Program-made: the position numbers and the translations under genes | Notes under the pieces: model-generated | What the model saw: only the letters and a program-made list of their open reading frames with translations | What the model was told of the DNA's origin: nothing | The model's database searches: none | Shown here: in pieces, positions 35,541-48,755 of the stretch | Layout: every line of letters starts with the position of its first letter | How positions within the stretch are numbered: position 1 is the first letter of the stretch | From: Abelmoschus esculentus | Taxonomy: Eukaryota > Streptophyta > Magnoliopsida > Malvales > Malvaceae | Length of the DNA: 64,000 bases | Direction of reading: 5' to 3' | NCBI GenBank assembly: GCA_035048815.1 | Contig: JAUCBN010000007.1 | Coordinates: forward strand, 751,501-815,500

Positions 35541-36690
35541 TACTGGTTTCTTCTGTTCCTTGTTTCTCTTCCCTTTCGTCTCTGGGTTTATTGCAAAATC
35601 CTTCCTTTTTGATTTTTCTGATTTTTTTTTCAATACCCTTTCTGCAAATGCTGCTATGTCTCAAGTTCTTTAAAAAAATGGTGTCTTAAAGTTAATGCAA
35701 AAAGCCGTCCCGTCCGGTTTTTCAAAAGTTTTCCTTACAAAAACCTTAAATTATGGTTAGAATTAATTAGTCTTTAAATTTTAAAAATATATTTTTAAAA
35801 ATTATTATCTCATTAATAAAAAAAATATCTCATATATTAATAGGTCGTAAATCGTTTGTCATTTATTATATATTTTTTGGTATTTTTATTTTAAATTTGT
35901 GAGTCTATGATTTAAGATTAAAAATTATGGTTATAATTTTAAGAATTAGGGGTAGAGCGTAAGATTTAGAGTTTATGATATAAAAATTAAGGTTAAGATT
36001 TAAAATTTAAATTTAATTTTTTTAATTTAAAAAGTGGACGGAGACATGATTAGGCATAAGAGTTTAGGAGATTTCTAATCACGTTAGTATTAAAAATGAA
36101 AAATTTCTTCTAGATCTTTCATTTTTAAATTTAAAGATCCGGCGTAAAGTTTAGGGTTGATAGTTTAAGTATATAGGTTTAAAATTCAAGAGTTAGTGTT
36201 ATAATTTAGGTTTTAGAGGTTAAAGTGGTTAAGAATTTAAATTTTAACTTATAAACCCTAATTTTTAACTTTAAATCGTAGTCGCACCTTACAATTTTAA
36301 AATTTATACACTTAAATCCCTAAACATTATACTCTAAATAAAATCCGTAAACCTTTAAATTAAAAAACGTTTTATTTTCACAAATACTTATATATGAAAT
36401 AATTATACTTTATTAAATATTTTACTAATTTAAATATTAATTTAAATTTATCCGTTAAAATATAATACGAACATATTTAAAATACGTGAATTAAATTGAT
36501 ATATTAAATATCTTTAATACAATTCATTTACTAAATTAAACTTGGAAGTACATGAATTTAGTGGATAGTGATTACAAAGTCCAAAACGGTAGGGTTTCGC
36601 TGAGTAATCCACACCACAAGTGAGCTATGAGTCAAGGCTTTCGAACAATCAATATCACAATTTGGGGCACTAGGGATTTTGACTTTTGTC

Positions 36691-36713
36691 GGAAAGGAAA
36701 GGAAAGGAAAGGG
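36691..36713. repeat. GGAAA microsatellite
   Basis: Four GGAAA units plus GGG, in otherwise AT-rich non-coding DNA. Confidence 0.85.
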
Positions 36714-39700
36714 ACAAATTTTGAAAGCATAAGTAGGTGACACTTAAACTGCTTGGGCCAATAATATAAACTCTTTTGTCTTTTTAGGCTTATTAGTTTA
36801 AGAGATAAGATTAAGTTATATAATATATTTTTAGGTTATTGAATGATTAAAATAAATAAAAAATTATTATTTGAGAAAAAAATAAAAATTTAATATGAGT
36901 CATCCGTTTTAATTATTTAATAATTTAAAAATATATACAACTTAAAAAGGTTTACATTATATAATTTAATCTTATCATCTAATTTATATCGATAAATTAT
37001 GGATTTAATTTTTATTTTTAAAATTGTCAAATTCATACCACAAAATATTGGATACAAATATTTTATCCAATAATTATAACATTTTTTCAAATAAATTCCC
37101 TTAAATGAAATTATGTAATAAAGTACAAGTCAAATACTTATCCAATATAACAACAACAAAAAAAAATAGATGGGTTTACTTCATCGGTTATTTATAATTC
37201 ATCTAATAATAAATTTATACCTATTTTTTAAAAGTGAATTTCTATATTGTTTTTGTATGAAGATAATTTTAAAATTTAACGTTAATAATTTTTATCATTT
37301 TAATCCACATTCTTTTTTGAGATAAATTTAGTCTTTAATCTATGTTTTTTTGACAAATATATCATTTTTTAACTTAATGACTAACTGTTAAAAATTTAAT
37401 GATAATGACATGTTATATACATCTGATAGTATATTTTAAATAACATGACAACTAATCTCATTCTACACTCTAATATCTGTGATATGTCATTATCGTTAAA
37501 TTTTTAATATATTAGTCAAAAAATGAGATATTTATTAAAAAGATATAGACTAAGAGTTAAATTTATCTAAAAAATAAAAACAAAATTATAAATATTAAGG
37601 ATTAAAATTTTCTAAAAATAACCAAAGTAAGGTTTAGAAATTATATTTTTTAGTAAAGGTTAGAACTAATTTTAAATTATATTTAGTACAAGAATTAATG
37701 ATAAATTTTATCCTAACACAAAGAAAAGTAGGTTGAAATGGTACGTCTGTTATATCAGAGTCAGTCACAGCACAGGGTATTGAATATCAGTCGGACACAG
37801 TTCAGGGCAATGTACGTTGGGGCAACGCGGAGGGTTGGTTCAGGTGTTAAAATTTAATTGAATTGGAATATGGTTAGATCAAAGAATATGATGATTTATA
37901 ATTGATATGTAATACCGATTTAAGATTGATATTAACTCAAATATAATATTTAAATTTTATTTGAAGTTTAAAATAAATTGAATTAAATCGAAATGATTTA
38001 AATTTTAGCTGAAACGATATGGATATGATTTAAATTTTAATCGAACCAAATATACTCAAACCAATTAAAAAGCAAACTGAATAGACCCTGAATCAAAATT
38101 ATCCCATTGAAAGTAAAATAAATAAAAAAAAACGAAATAATTCACTCAAAATGACACAACTCAAAGTCTATTGACTAAATGTGCCAAATTCAAACTTAGT
38201 ACCAATTCAAAACTCAAATTAATCCGACCTGAGATACAACCAACTTGTAATTATCCTATATGGAAGGAACCCAACATGAAGTGAACTTGAACCAAAATTA
38301 ACTTATTTAAATCCAAACAGTTTTGACTCGACCTGAAATAAATTTGACCTAAAATAAATTTGACCAAGAAAGAAACTCAAACTAAAATGAACTTGACTTG
38401 AACTGACCCGCACTCGATCCGAATCAAAATATCAAATTAACCAAAAATAACATATATTTGATTTAACCGGATTTAATAAGATCTAATTTAAAACTTATCC
38501 GATTATTTTTTTTGATAAATGTTACAGAACTTTTATTAAATCTGTAGAAAAATTATAATTACACCCCTTTAAGAAGTAAAAAATTTGATTAAACAATCTA
38601 AAATTTTTTACAATAATAAAACAAAGAAAATAAAATTACTATGGAGAAAAACATATCAATAAAATTCAGAAGCTTCTCGAATCTCCTTGAATCTGTCTAA
38701 ACGAGACGCATAAAGAAGGACAAAGTTGTTGACGATCCAAGCTGTCATGTAAAAAGTATCGCTACCCATGATTGATTTTATCGGCAAACAACCATCAATC
38801 GAGTGAGGATAAAACTTTCCAAGTAACCATCGACAAAAACATAAATAGAAAAACTAATGCTGATTCTTTATGTGAACAACAATCAATCGTTAGGGTATGC
38901 TGAAACATGCCACGAAAACAGATGAATCAAACCATAAAACAAAAACAAAAATATATTATAAAGACAGAAGAAAAACGTATCATAAAAGCAAAAAGAGCGT
39001 ATAATAAAAATAAATTTTTTTGTTAAAATAAAAAGAATCATAGATCCAATAATCAATAATTAATACTAAAATTAATTGTCGAATATAGATAAAAATAAAT
39101 CAAAGCAATTAGAATTGAAACGAAAAAAATTAGAAAGAGAGAGGGCATGTCCCAAATTATAATTATGATAATTATTGTTATATAGTAACATAAATATTGT
39201 CCCAAATTATAGCACCCATCGGTAGACTGTAATAACATTTATTATTAAAAAATTACAATAATAATTACTCTATGATATTTATTATAATTATATAATAATC
39301 TTTATAGTCACCATAACTATAACGACTCGATTTAAATCTGTGTTCTGTCCCTTGAAGGGGTCAGACAGTGGCTTCTTTGTCTTCATTTGTGGCATGTCGT
39401 GGCCACTCTCTCCACTAGCCAGACACAGACAGAGAGAAAGGTTAAAGTTTCCAGACACGTCCATTTTTGTGTGCATCAGAAACCAGTTCTGATCTGACTC
39501 GACCACGCTCGGGCTCAGCCTCAGCCTCAGCCTCAACAAGGCAGAGTAGTAGTACACGACACGACTGGTCCAGTCATTTCATGTCATGTGTAAAACACAT
39601 TGGACAATAAATAACACTCGTTTTAGTCATGTTATTTTTTATATAAAAGTTATAGAAATTTTGATATTTGTTTTTTAGTAAAAATTAATTTTTTTAAAAA

Positions 39701-40837
39701 ATATATAAAAATTTTGATATATAAAAAAATTTAATATTAAATTTCTTATAAATTTTATAAAAAATAATATAACAAATTTTTAACTTTCTTTAAGCTGCAG
39801 GTTTTTTAGAAAAATCTGACTAGAATACATGTAGCTAACAATGGGGTAATTTAGTGAAATATTGGAGTCTAATAAAATAATTAGGATATAAAAAAGGAAA
39901 ATTTATTTTATAAAATATAATATATTTTTAAGGTGTGTAAGGACACTATCTACATATGATATTATCCCTTATATTATTATTATTTTAGGATAATATCATA
40001 TAAATATGACAAAATAATAATAATTCAAGAGATAACGCTATTTACAAATAATATTATTTACGAACACTATAAAAATATTTTATTTTATAAAATAATTTTT
40101 TATTTTTTTATATCCTAATTATTTTATTAAAATTCAATATTCCACTAAACTTGCCAACAATTGGCCATTTTAAAAATATATATTTTTATTATTTAATAAA
40201 AAGATTTTATCATCGAAAGATTTTTATTATTTAATATATAATTTTATTAATTTTCCACTAATTATTTTATTATTTTGAAAATATATATTTTTATCTAACG
40301 TAAAAAGATTTTTTAAATAAATTAATTTAATATTTGGATAATGATCTCGTATTTTATAAAAATAAATAAATTTTATGAGATATTGAAGCATCGTACTAAT
40401 TTATCATCGAATTTTATTATATAGAACTCTCTTTCCGTAGAAAGTGAGTTCAATTTGATAGGTTGTTATGAACTAATAAGATATAATTTATTTAAATAAA
40501 TAAGAATTTATCAAGAATAATATAAAAATATATCTAAATAATATAAATTCAAATTTGAATAATTTAATATTTTATTAAATATAAATTATTTTTAAATAAA
40601 TTATTATCTTATTATTATATATATCTGAATCCAAATAAAATTCGGATATTACAAGATATGTTTTTATGATTTTTTAATCCTAATGGTGATGATCAATTGA
40701 TTAATCTGAATCGAATATTATAGAGACTTATTGTGAGACCTTCTCACCTACTTTGCTTCATTTCTCAATATCGTAATTCAAACTTATAATCTTGTTTAAG
40801 GAATTTATTATCTCATCTTATTAGTCCAAAAAATAAT

Positions 40838-41027
40838 ATCGTATGCAGGGACGGAAACTACATGTGGGGATGAACAATCGCCCTCCATCCCCAAATTTTT
40901 TTTTTACTTTTGTCCCCTTATTTAAATTCTTTTTAAAAATTATTTTTTATGAATTTGCCCCCTACTTCTAAACATTTATATTTTGTCTACCTCAACCTCA
41001 AATCATGGCTCTGTCCCTGATCGTATA
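40838..41027. mobile_element. hAT-type MITE with 8-bp target-site duplication
   Basis: The 174-bp element (40846-41019) starts CAGGGACGGA and ends TCTGTCCCTG, 10-bp terminal inverted repeats with one mismatch. It is flanked by ATCGTATG (40838-40845) and ATCGTATA (41020-41027), an 8-bp duplication with one mismatch. Eight-bp duplications and CAGGG-type ends are hallmarks of hAT elements. There is no coding capacity, so an autonomous hAT elsewhere would have moved it. Related copies are in both PRE introns. Confidence 0.75.
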
Positions 41028-42106
41028 TCAAATCTTGTCGTCATAAGTGGATCAAACTGAATTTGAAAGATCACCCCTATTTTGAGTTTTATAGTACTCG
41101 ATTCAAATTGATTAATTAATAAATCAGATATCACTAATTAAAAAATTAAAAAAATACTTTAAACATATCATAATAATTTAAAAATGTAAAGGTTTCTAGT
41201 ACATAGTTAAAGAAGCATAAGTTATGGATTAAATCAATGCTTAATAAACACTTTAGTGTAGGGCAATTGGTTATTTTGGATTGAGTATTCATATTTGCAC
41301 TATAAATGAGCAGACTAACAATTGATTATTATTTATTTTGTCTTCATATTGCATGCTCCTCCTTTTAATATTTATAGACACTAACTTTAAGCAATAATCC
41401 ATTGAATTAAATCTTGATTGGATGGCATTTCTTTTAAAATTTTTAAAATCATATTCAGTTTTTATTAATATTTTGAATTAAATCTACACTTATAATTTTT
41501 TTAAAATTAATATTAAATCTTTTAAGATAATAAAAATTTTAGGTTGATCTCGAATTTTAAGATATTTTAATATTGATGAATGGACCTTACTATATGGGTG
41601 GCAAAGTACAATCACCCCACGAAGATTTTTTTGTTTTATTATTAAATTTTAGTAGACAAGATCAAAGATAGCGTAGTGAAAAAGGTTCACAGCATAATTT
41701 TTCGCTCGAAAGGTTATATTGCACTTGAAGATCGGTTTAACACGTGTTTACGATGTTATGTGGAGACCGATAATAATGGAGTGGATAGTTTTAGGCGAAA
41801 CAATCTCTATGTAAAGATTAATCTATTTAGAGAAGAGAAAGTTTTACGAGAGCCGTTGAACACCGCTAAACATAATTAACGTTAAATATCACTAAATATT
41901 TGAAGTTTTAAGACAACGCTGTGTTCAACAATGGAAGCATAGTTGTCGAAGTGGTAGGATTGTTGCAATCCAAGGCTTAAGGAGGATAACCTTTCATGAT
42001 TCTTCAGCACATTAGGCCTTTACTACAACATAATTAGGTCATTTTCAAGCAGATGTTTATAGAAAATAATAAACTTGCAAATGATATGACAAACCTACAA
42101 CGACAT

Positions 42107-42820
42107 AATATCAAAAGTGTCGTGTTTTTGGGTAAACTCGATAGTTCTATGATACTCGACCGACATTCCAACGGAACATGCATCTCCTCCGGAACTAATG
42201 CATGGTTCACGAAATAACTAATCCTTTCCAACATGTGTTTTCCCCCTGAAGGATACAATGCTAATCTGCTTGAGGTGATATAACAAACAAGATGGCACTT
42301 CTACTTGTAATGACTCGAATACTATATCTACATCAGCCAAATCCAGGATAAGTATGTGCAAATTACGGATGCAATGCAGAAACTCAATGGTCCATGTTAG
42401 ACTTACCTTGCAATTAACCTAAGATCAAAAGTGTTGTTTTATTCACGGACTATCGGATGGTGTCTTTGTGATCACCCATCTTGGGTAAACTAGATAGTTC
42501 TTCTATGATACTCGACCGATATTCCCACGGAATCTCCTCCGGAACTAATGCATGGTTCACGAAATAACTAACCATTTCCAACATGTGTTTTCCCCTGAAG
42601 GATACAATGCTAATCTGCTTGAGGTGATATAACAAACAAGATGACACTTCTACATGTAGTGACTCGAATACTATATCTGCATCAGCTAAATCCAGATATA
42701 GTATTCGAGTCACTTCATGTTAGACTCGAATACTATATCTCCTTGAGATGTTCAAATTAGGGACACCAATGCAGAAACTCAACAATCCATGTTAGACTTA
42801 CCTTGCAATTAACATAATAA
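42107..42820. repeat. Tandem duplication inside the F-box relic
   Basis: Two direct units, about 42107-42424 and 42421-42820, share long near-identical blocks. Examples are ACTAATGCATGGTTCACGAA, ACAATGCTAATCTGCTTGAG and CCATGTTAGACTTACCTTGC. The spacing between matching blocks is about 353-385 bases. The right unit carries an extra fold-back insertion (42693-42741). Confidence 0.8.
42653..42741. repeat. Hairpin with a third direct copy of its arm
   Basis: Arms at 42653-42679 and 42693-42719 (27 bases, one mismatch, core GACTCGAATACTATATCTG) enclose a 13-base loop. The same core recurs in direct orientation at 42723-42741. The left tandem unit lacks the inverted and third copies, so they were added after the duplication. 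Confidence 0.8.
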
Positions 42821-45129
42821 CTCAAATTCCAATTCAACAAGATTGTGAAAAGCAAGCATCGGATCAAGAGGCATTTGGAAGAGTAGGATATATACTTGGC
42901 CTACATTGACAGTGTACTGGAAATAGACAAGACTCGGATCATCGATCACGATCTCATTATCAAGATCTCGACATCTATAATGTATATGCTTTGCAGATTC
43001 ATAATCTAAAACCAATCTCTTAAGTGAAAGACTACAGATATTTAGCTCACTTGCAAGGAAACAAGCAAAAAATTCAAATCTTCTAGCACAGGGCAACCAG
43101 TAATTAACCTAAGAAATGAACATTTGTCTACAAATTTCATCTCTGAAACATGTAGAGTCCTGATATTAGGTAAACACACGTTAATTGGAGTTGAAAACGA
43201 CAATTATAAAGGCTGAAAACGCTATCACATTCACGCGGTACATGATCATTCACCCTAAAGCATTCTAATCTTAGATGATTGGGGTTAAAAAATAACCTAT
43301 CAACGAGATCAGTGAAGTTGTCCGGAGATAAGAATGGTCGTGGTCGGAGGTCGGCGACAGGAAATGGAGAGCTTTAGGCTTTGATTTAGAGGCTCGAGCT
43401 TGTTAGCAGAAGAGGAAATGGGGGGAAATTTAGGTTGGATGTGAGTGAATTAGAGCAAGGAAAACGGCGTCGGTTCCCCGATTGAGGTGGACTCTAATAC
43501 CTATGAGGAAGACGGTGTCGTTTCTCTAGTGTATCAAGTAAAGGAAAAAATTTTATATGTTTTAATTTTATGATTTAGGTACCGAATTTGAAATTTAGGA
43601 TTTATGTAATTTAAATATATATGCTTAGAATTTAAAGTATATGATTAAGGTTTAGGATTTAGATATTATAATTTAGTTTTTCGAGTAATATAGTTAGGGA
43701 TTTAGGGTTTAACCTATAAATCTTAAATTATAACTTTAAAAATTAAAAAAAAAACGTTCATAATTTATTATAAGATAATTATTTAATGGATAATTATTCT
43801 ATGTAATATTTTTTTGTATTATATTTATAATACGTTAAATATATATTTTTTTATAGTTTAGCTATTGTAACAAAAATAACTGTAGGGATTTTAATATATA
43901 TTTTTAATTTAATATTAAAAATTTAAACAATTAAAAATAAAATATCCAATCAAACATATTCATCTGATAAAATTTAATTTTAAGTAATTCTATATTCCAT
44001 CAATCAAATATTGTTATTTTATATTCATATTAAATAAATCAAACAAAGTAAGGTAATATTCTCAATTATATATCAAATAATGTTATATCTTATTCTTAAA
44101 GATAATCTTATATTCTGTAAACCAAACGCACCATTAATATAATATATATAATTTTCTAAAAATATTTAATAATTTGTATTGTATTGCTAATTAAATTGTT
44201 GATGTGGTGATAAAAGATGATTTTAAGTTTTAGTTTATGTAATTTCTTTTAATAATGATTTCTTTAAGTACTTTTAAAATAATAATAAATGTCTTTAAAA
44301 TATACGGTTCAAAACTAAGTAAATAATACACTTGTTATCGTTTTAAAGATCTGATAAATTTACGAGCTTGAGTTTTAATGTTATAAATAAAATAATTAAA
44401 TTAAAATAATCATCTTTAAGAGTGTCAATCGAGTGAGAAATAATCAAAAATTGTGAGAATACAAGTATAAGGAATAACCAAAATCTTCACCAACAGGGAC
44501 GAGGATGAGGAAGTTTTATTATTGTAGTTCAAATGAGGATTGAGGCAAGAATTTTTATATCTAAACCGTGGGGATAATCAAACCGTACCCGTATAAATTC
44601 CAAAAAATATCTACGAGGATCCCAGTATTTTATAAAGTTAGATGATGATACGGATAATTTATCTATTTTTCAAAAAAATATAATCTTTCATAGTCAACTT
44701 GAATAAGTTTGAAAAATCTCCATAAATTTTATAAAATTAATTAGAAATTGATTTATAAATCGCTATAAATATAATTCAGTCTAATTTTATTTAAAACAAA
44801 TGAAGATTGATTTTAGTATATACTTTAAAAGATATGAATATTTAAATTTTAAAATATCATAAAAAATTGATAGTAAATTTCACTTTAAAAAATATCAAAA
44901 TTTTTACGAGATAAATTAAGAAGTGAACCTTATATTTATATAATCATATAAAAGTCTAAATTCGTTTTAAATAAACGATTCTTGATTTTAAGTTACATAT
45001 TATTTATGAGTTATTAATTTTTAAGTGAGCAAAAATCAAAGGAAAAGACTGTAAATTGTTTTAAAAAACAAGACAACTTTAGAAATTTGTCATAAATCTT
45101 ACGAATTAATAGAAGTAAAAATAATTTAT

Positions 45130-45292
45130 ATAGTTGAAAACATTATTGAATCTAGTTTCGTTTAGAGCGAACAAATCTCTACCATTTTACATTGATCGCT
45201 CAATCATTCTGTAGGTATCATTGGTGTTTAAACCCGTGACCTCTAAGAACAACATCCTTTAACCACTTGAGCTAGAGGACTCGTATTTCTTT
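45130..45292 (-). repeat. tRNA-derived SINE-like copy C
   Basis: On the minus strand this copy opens ACGAGTCCTCTAGCTCAAGT. Its TAGCTCAAGTGG (45274-45263) is a perfect match to the pol III A-box consensus TRGYNNARNNGG. About 40 bases on is GGTTTAAACACC, a degenerate B box. It aligns with copy B through GGTAGAGATT. It is the best preserved head region of the family in this window. Confidence 0.6.
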
Positions 45293-45969
45293 ATACAAAT
45301 CTCTACAATATTTAATATGAATCAGTCAACTTATAAATTAAACACTGATAATTATAAAAAAAAAACGTAAACAAGGATAAACTCCATGTAAATCATAGTG
45401 ACTTCATATATCTCATGTAACCTCTAATTAAATTGTCTTAACTTTGCAAAGCTATTTTTTTTTATCAATTATCATTAAAAAAATCATATCAAAACTAAGC
45501 ATCGACAAGTGATAAGTACACTTAGCACATGGTAGCTCAACCCATCAAAATTGAAAGAAAGCTTTTCTAGGGTTTCTTTCATTTGCTTTGGTAGTTGTCA
45601 TGTATTCTTCTTCTTTTTGGCTAAGCAAAGTTAGGTGAGGGACAATTGAGGTTGGGGGGATCCATAGAAATAGAATTTAATTTAAAAATTATAAAAATGA
45701 TTTATAATTAATACACCGATAATAAATTGGGTTTAATTTTGATACATATATCGTGTAAAATTTATTTTATACAAGTCTATATATTATAAACTCAAATATT
45801 AAGTTATTAAACTTAAACACTAAACAATAACTCTAAACTCTGAATCATAAATCTTAAATTCTAAATCTTACGACCCAAACCTCAAAACTAAATCTCTATT
45901 TCTTAAAACTAAATTTTATCACGATTATCAACGGTGATATATTTTTAATATTATAAATTTATACACAAC

Positions 45970-46090
45970 TAATATAATCAATGAACTTGGTTCAAGTGAT
46001 AAACAGTTTAGTATCACTTTAATAGGTCCTGAATTCGAGGCACTGTATATACAAAAAATTTACGTTATGAAACTCGCCTACTAAAATGAG
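45970..46090 (+). repeat. Possible second tRNA-related repeat
   Basis: TGGTTCAAGTGA (45987-45998) differs from the A-box consensus by one base. A B-box-like GAATTCGAGGC follows 43 bases later. A weaker relative may be at 23695-23760 (GGTTCAAGTAATAAATAGTTTA). No target duplication was identified. Confidence 0.3.
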
Positions 46091-48539
46091 AAATGTGACA
46101 TGAGTTGATCTAAATTAATCAAAATAAAATTCTAAAAATCGAGAAATCAACAGAAAAATACAAACCAATGTGACAATTGAAGAGAAGATTAGGAGATGTG
46201 AAAAGGACTGGTTAGGCATGGATGGTTGTGTGTCTAGAAGGTTATCTTTGTGAAACGAAACAAAGGCTTTGTATTTATCGTTAGGACCAAACCCTTTATT
46301 TCAATAGTTTTCGAACAAAAATAATAATAATTACAATAGTTAGGTCCGGCTAATAATTTTTAGACTACATGATTAAAGTTTTAAATTGATATACATTTTT
46401 TCTAAGTTATGAGTTTAAAATTTAACAAAAATAAAATTTTATTTTTAAACAAAAATTATTTAAAAACCATATAAATTTAAACATAATTTTCTCTGCTAAT
46501 AAATCTAAATTTCTGTCCATAGCCACCGTAATTTTTTTAAAATTTTTTACTTAATTTTTGTCGATATATAATTTTAGTATTGGTTGTCGAGAATCAATCT
46601 ATATATTTTTATGTTTTTTCTACTATTTTAATAAGAATCTTTATTTTTGTAACACGTTTTTTTTTGTAATACGTTTTTTTATTGATTTTTGTGATTTGTT
46701 TGGTGTTTTTATAGAGATCCTCACGACTTCTAATTTTTTATTTGATTATGTTTGTGATCATAGGAAAGATCAATTCCTACTTGTTTGGTGGTTTGTTAGT
46801 TGATATAATAAAAATTATGTAGCGAAGCAGTTTATCTGATAATTTGATTTATTCATCACTCATTTTTATTCCGTAAAACGTATCGTTTGGTTAGAGATAA
46901 AGAAATTCAACAAGGTTTTTAGGTTTTGATAATACGTTAATTTCTATGAAAGAGTTACTTTTTTTGCACCCTTATACGAGATTTTTAATAGAATGGTCTA
47001 TTTTCATGTATTATATTTATAATATCTTTTATGATATTTAATAAAATCCAGATATCATTGTTTAAAAAGCTATATAAATTGACATATTGGGCACGACAAA
47101 CATGAAAAAATAATGAGTTAATAAAATACGATTATAAAATGAGACTCGATTTAGCTTGAATTGTAATTTTATAGATTTAATTTAAAAATATTTATAATAA
47201 AATCTAAGTTATAAAATAAGACTTAAATAATTTAAAATTTTTAATAAATTAAATAGAATTTTAAGTTTGAATCGACTCTCTTAACTTAAATACGTCACAT
47301 ATGAATAATATTAAAGAATATATATATGTATTATATGGTTATATTATTTAAGGGGAAACCAACACCATCGTAACATTATAAAAATATTTATAATTAAATT
47401 TAAATAAAATAATTTAATTTAAATTTTATAAAATCGATTTCAATCTTTAAATAAAATTTAACTAATCTTTATAATTAATTCAATTTAATACTCACATGCA
47501 TGATCCATATTAGCATCCATATTTTCCAAATGCACCGGAGAGGTTAACTGCAAAATCAAAAATCAAATTAAATCGAGAATTATGGTTTATAAATTTATGA
47601 ATTATGATTAATTTTAATTAATTAAATTTAATTTTTAATTATTTTTATAAGATAAAAATATATATTTTATACTTAAAATATTATAGATATATATTTTTTA
47701 TTTTTTATTTAAAAAATATTTTTCAATAAATATTTATGAATTTTTTTATTTAAAATAAAATTATTTTTTCAAGATAAAATATAAATTTTTAAACACTAGC
47801 GTTATTGTAAAAAATTTAAACACTAAAATTAATCGAACCAAAAATCGATAATTACATAAATAACTTTACCAAATTAAACTCAAAACGTATTGAACGCACC
47901 CTGCGGGCGCTTGATCCCATGTTAACCGTACCCACTTGAGGACAAAACAACCACCGCACACTGGCGACCGGTCTCGGGGAAATAGGGCAAAATGGTAAAA
48001 ACATTACAAAATCTCTTGTCTGTTTCCACGACAGTTTTTATTTTTATTTTTTTTTACAATTTTTGTATTTTTCTGCATTTTTACCGTCAAAAAATTATAT
48101 TATGAAAAGTTTGAATGTTAGTGAAAATTCTAGAAAAATTTAGTGACTTATTAAGCAATTTATACATAAAATCTTTTGGGTTGAAACTTCTAAAACTTTA
48201 TGTATTTACTATGTTTAATGAGTATCAAATTTTCTTAACGAGCACGAATTTAAATAAAATTTTATTAAGTATTAAATTGAGTATAAATAATAATTTTTTA
48301 ATCGATTCGAACAGTATTCATTCATAATCGACTCATTAAAAATATCCCTAGCGGTAATTGATCTACTACACATTGGAGGGACTAAATTGATACAATCCCC
48401 ATAATATATGGATCCGGAAAGAAATTTCACTAAAAAGGTAAGAGAGAGATGAAACTAAAAAGTTCACAGTGCACATTGCGCACCCCCCCCTCTTTCCTTT
48501 CATCCAAACAAAGATCAGATCTCTTTCTCTGTGTATCTT

Positions 48540-48600
48540 AATCATCTGTTTGAACGTTTCTCTTCTCTTCTTTTCTTTTCTTTTCCTTTTTGTCAACTCG
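48540..48600 (+). promoter_or_regulatory. Pyrimidine-rich leader of the bHLH gene
   Basis: A CT-rich tract (TCTCTTCTCTTCTTTTCTTTTC) lies about 170-210 bases before the start codon at 48756. Such tracts mark the start region and leader of many plant genes. The transcription start itself cannot be placed. Confidence 0.4.
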
Positions 48601-48755
48601 TTAAATAGTTTCCCCCATTAATCATCCCCACTTTGTAAAGCTAAAACCCATTCTTCCCCCCAAAACCCAAACTTTAACCAGTAACCCGAACCCATTTTGG
48701 ATCCAAGACTCAAATCCAAACCCATTCCGGTTTTCATGAAAAAGGATCATTCGTT

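Larger units (their letters stand above)
35541..42029. other. Gene-free interval with scattered relics
   Basis: About 6.5 kb without a supportable gene. It contains a GGAAA microsatellite (36691-36713), GC-richer patches at about 37740-37840 and 39330-39590 (the latter with a GCCTCA repeat near 39515-39535), a stretch at 38510-38900 that looks like eroded repeat sequence, and an intact hAT-type MITE (40846-41019). An open frame at 41676-41879 has no recognisable family and is not called. Confidence 0.55.
42030..43440 (-). pseudogene. Broken F-box/LRR/FBD-type gene
   Basis: Read on the minus strand, pieces of an FBD/LRR F-box protein appear in order. First is NIRTLHVSEMKFVDKCSFLR followed by LITGCPVLEDLNF (about 43180-43085). 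After a frame change near 43085 come FFACFLASELNICSLSLKRL and further LRR-like text to about 42810 (ending NLVELEFELLC). Last is an FBD segment (SSCLLYHLKQISI, YFVNHALVPEE) at about 42640-42480. That FBD segment is present a second time at about 42290-42110. The frameshift, internal stops and lack of an intact F-box show that it is not a working gene. Such proteins normally act as substrate receptors in SCF ubiquitin ligases, and the family is well known for tandem duplication and decay. Confidence 0.75.
43441..48440. other. Gene-free interval
   Basis: About 5 kb without a supportable gene. It holds a possible MITE end (AAACCAAACGCACCA, near 44118), a minus-strand SINE-like copy (45130-45292), a second tRNA-like repeat (45970-46090), and a GC-richer patch at about 47885-47995. 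Long T-rich open frames (for example 46558-46803) are compositional artefacts. Confidence 0.55.

Noticed and set aside
35541..35633. Longer AAA-ATPase N-terminus beginning at 35633
   Set aside because: That start would be TTG; the first ATG at 35540 gives the usual N-terminus and membrane segment.
41676..41879. 67-codon frame MKKVHSIIFRSKGYIALEDR...
   Set aside because: Base composition is slightly richer, but there is no domain, splice context or homologue that I recognise; could be a repeat fragment.
45170..45306. ACAAATCTCTAC direct repeats around SINE-like copy C as a target duplication
   Set aside because: The left occurrence lies inside the part conserved with copy B (GGTAGAGATT in element sense), so it belongs to the element and the match may be coincidence.
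46558..46803. 81-codon frame rich in Phe and Tyr
   Set aside because: Its composition reflects T-rich DNA; no start context, neighbours or family support it.
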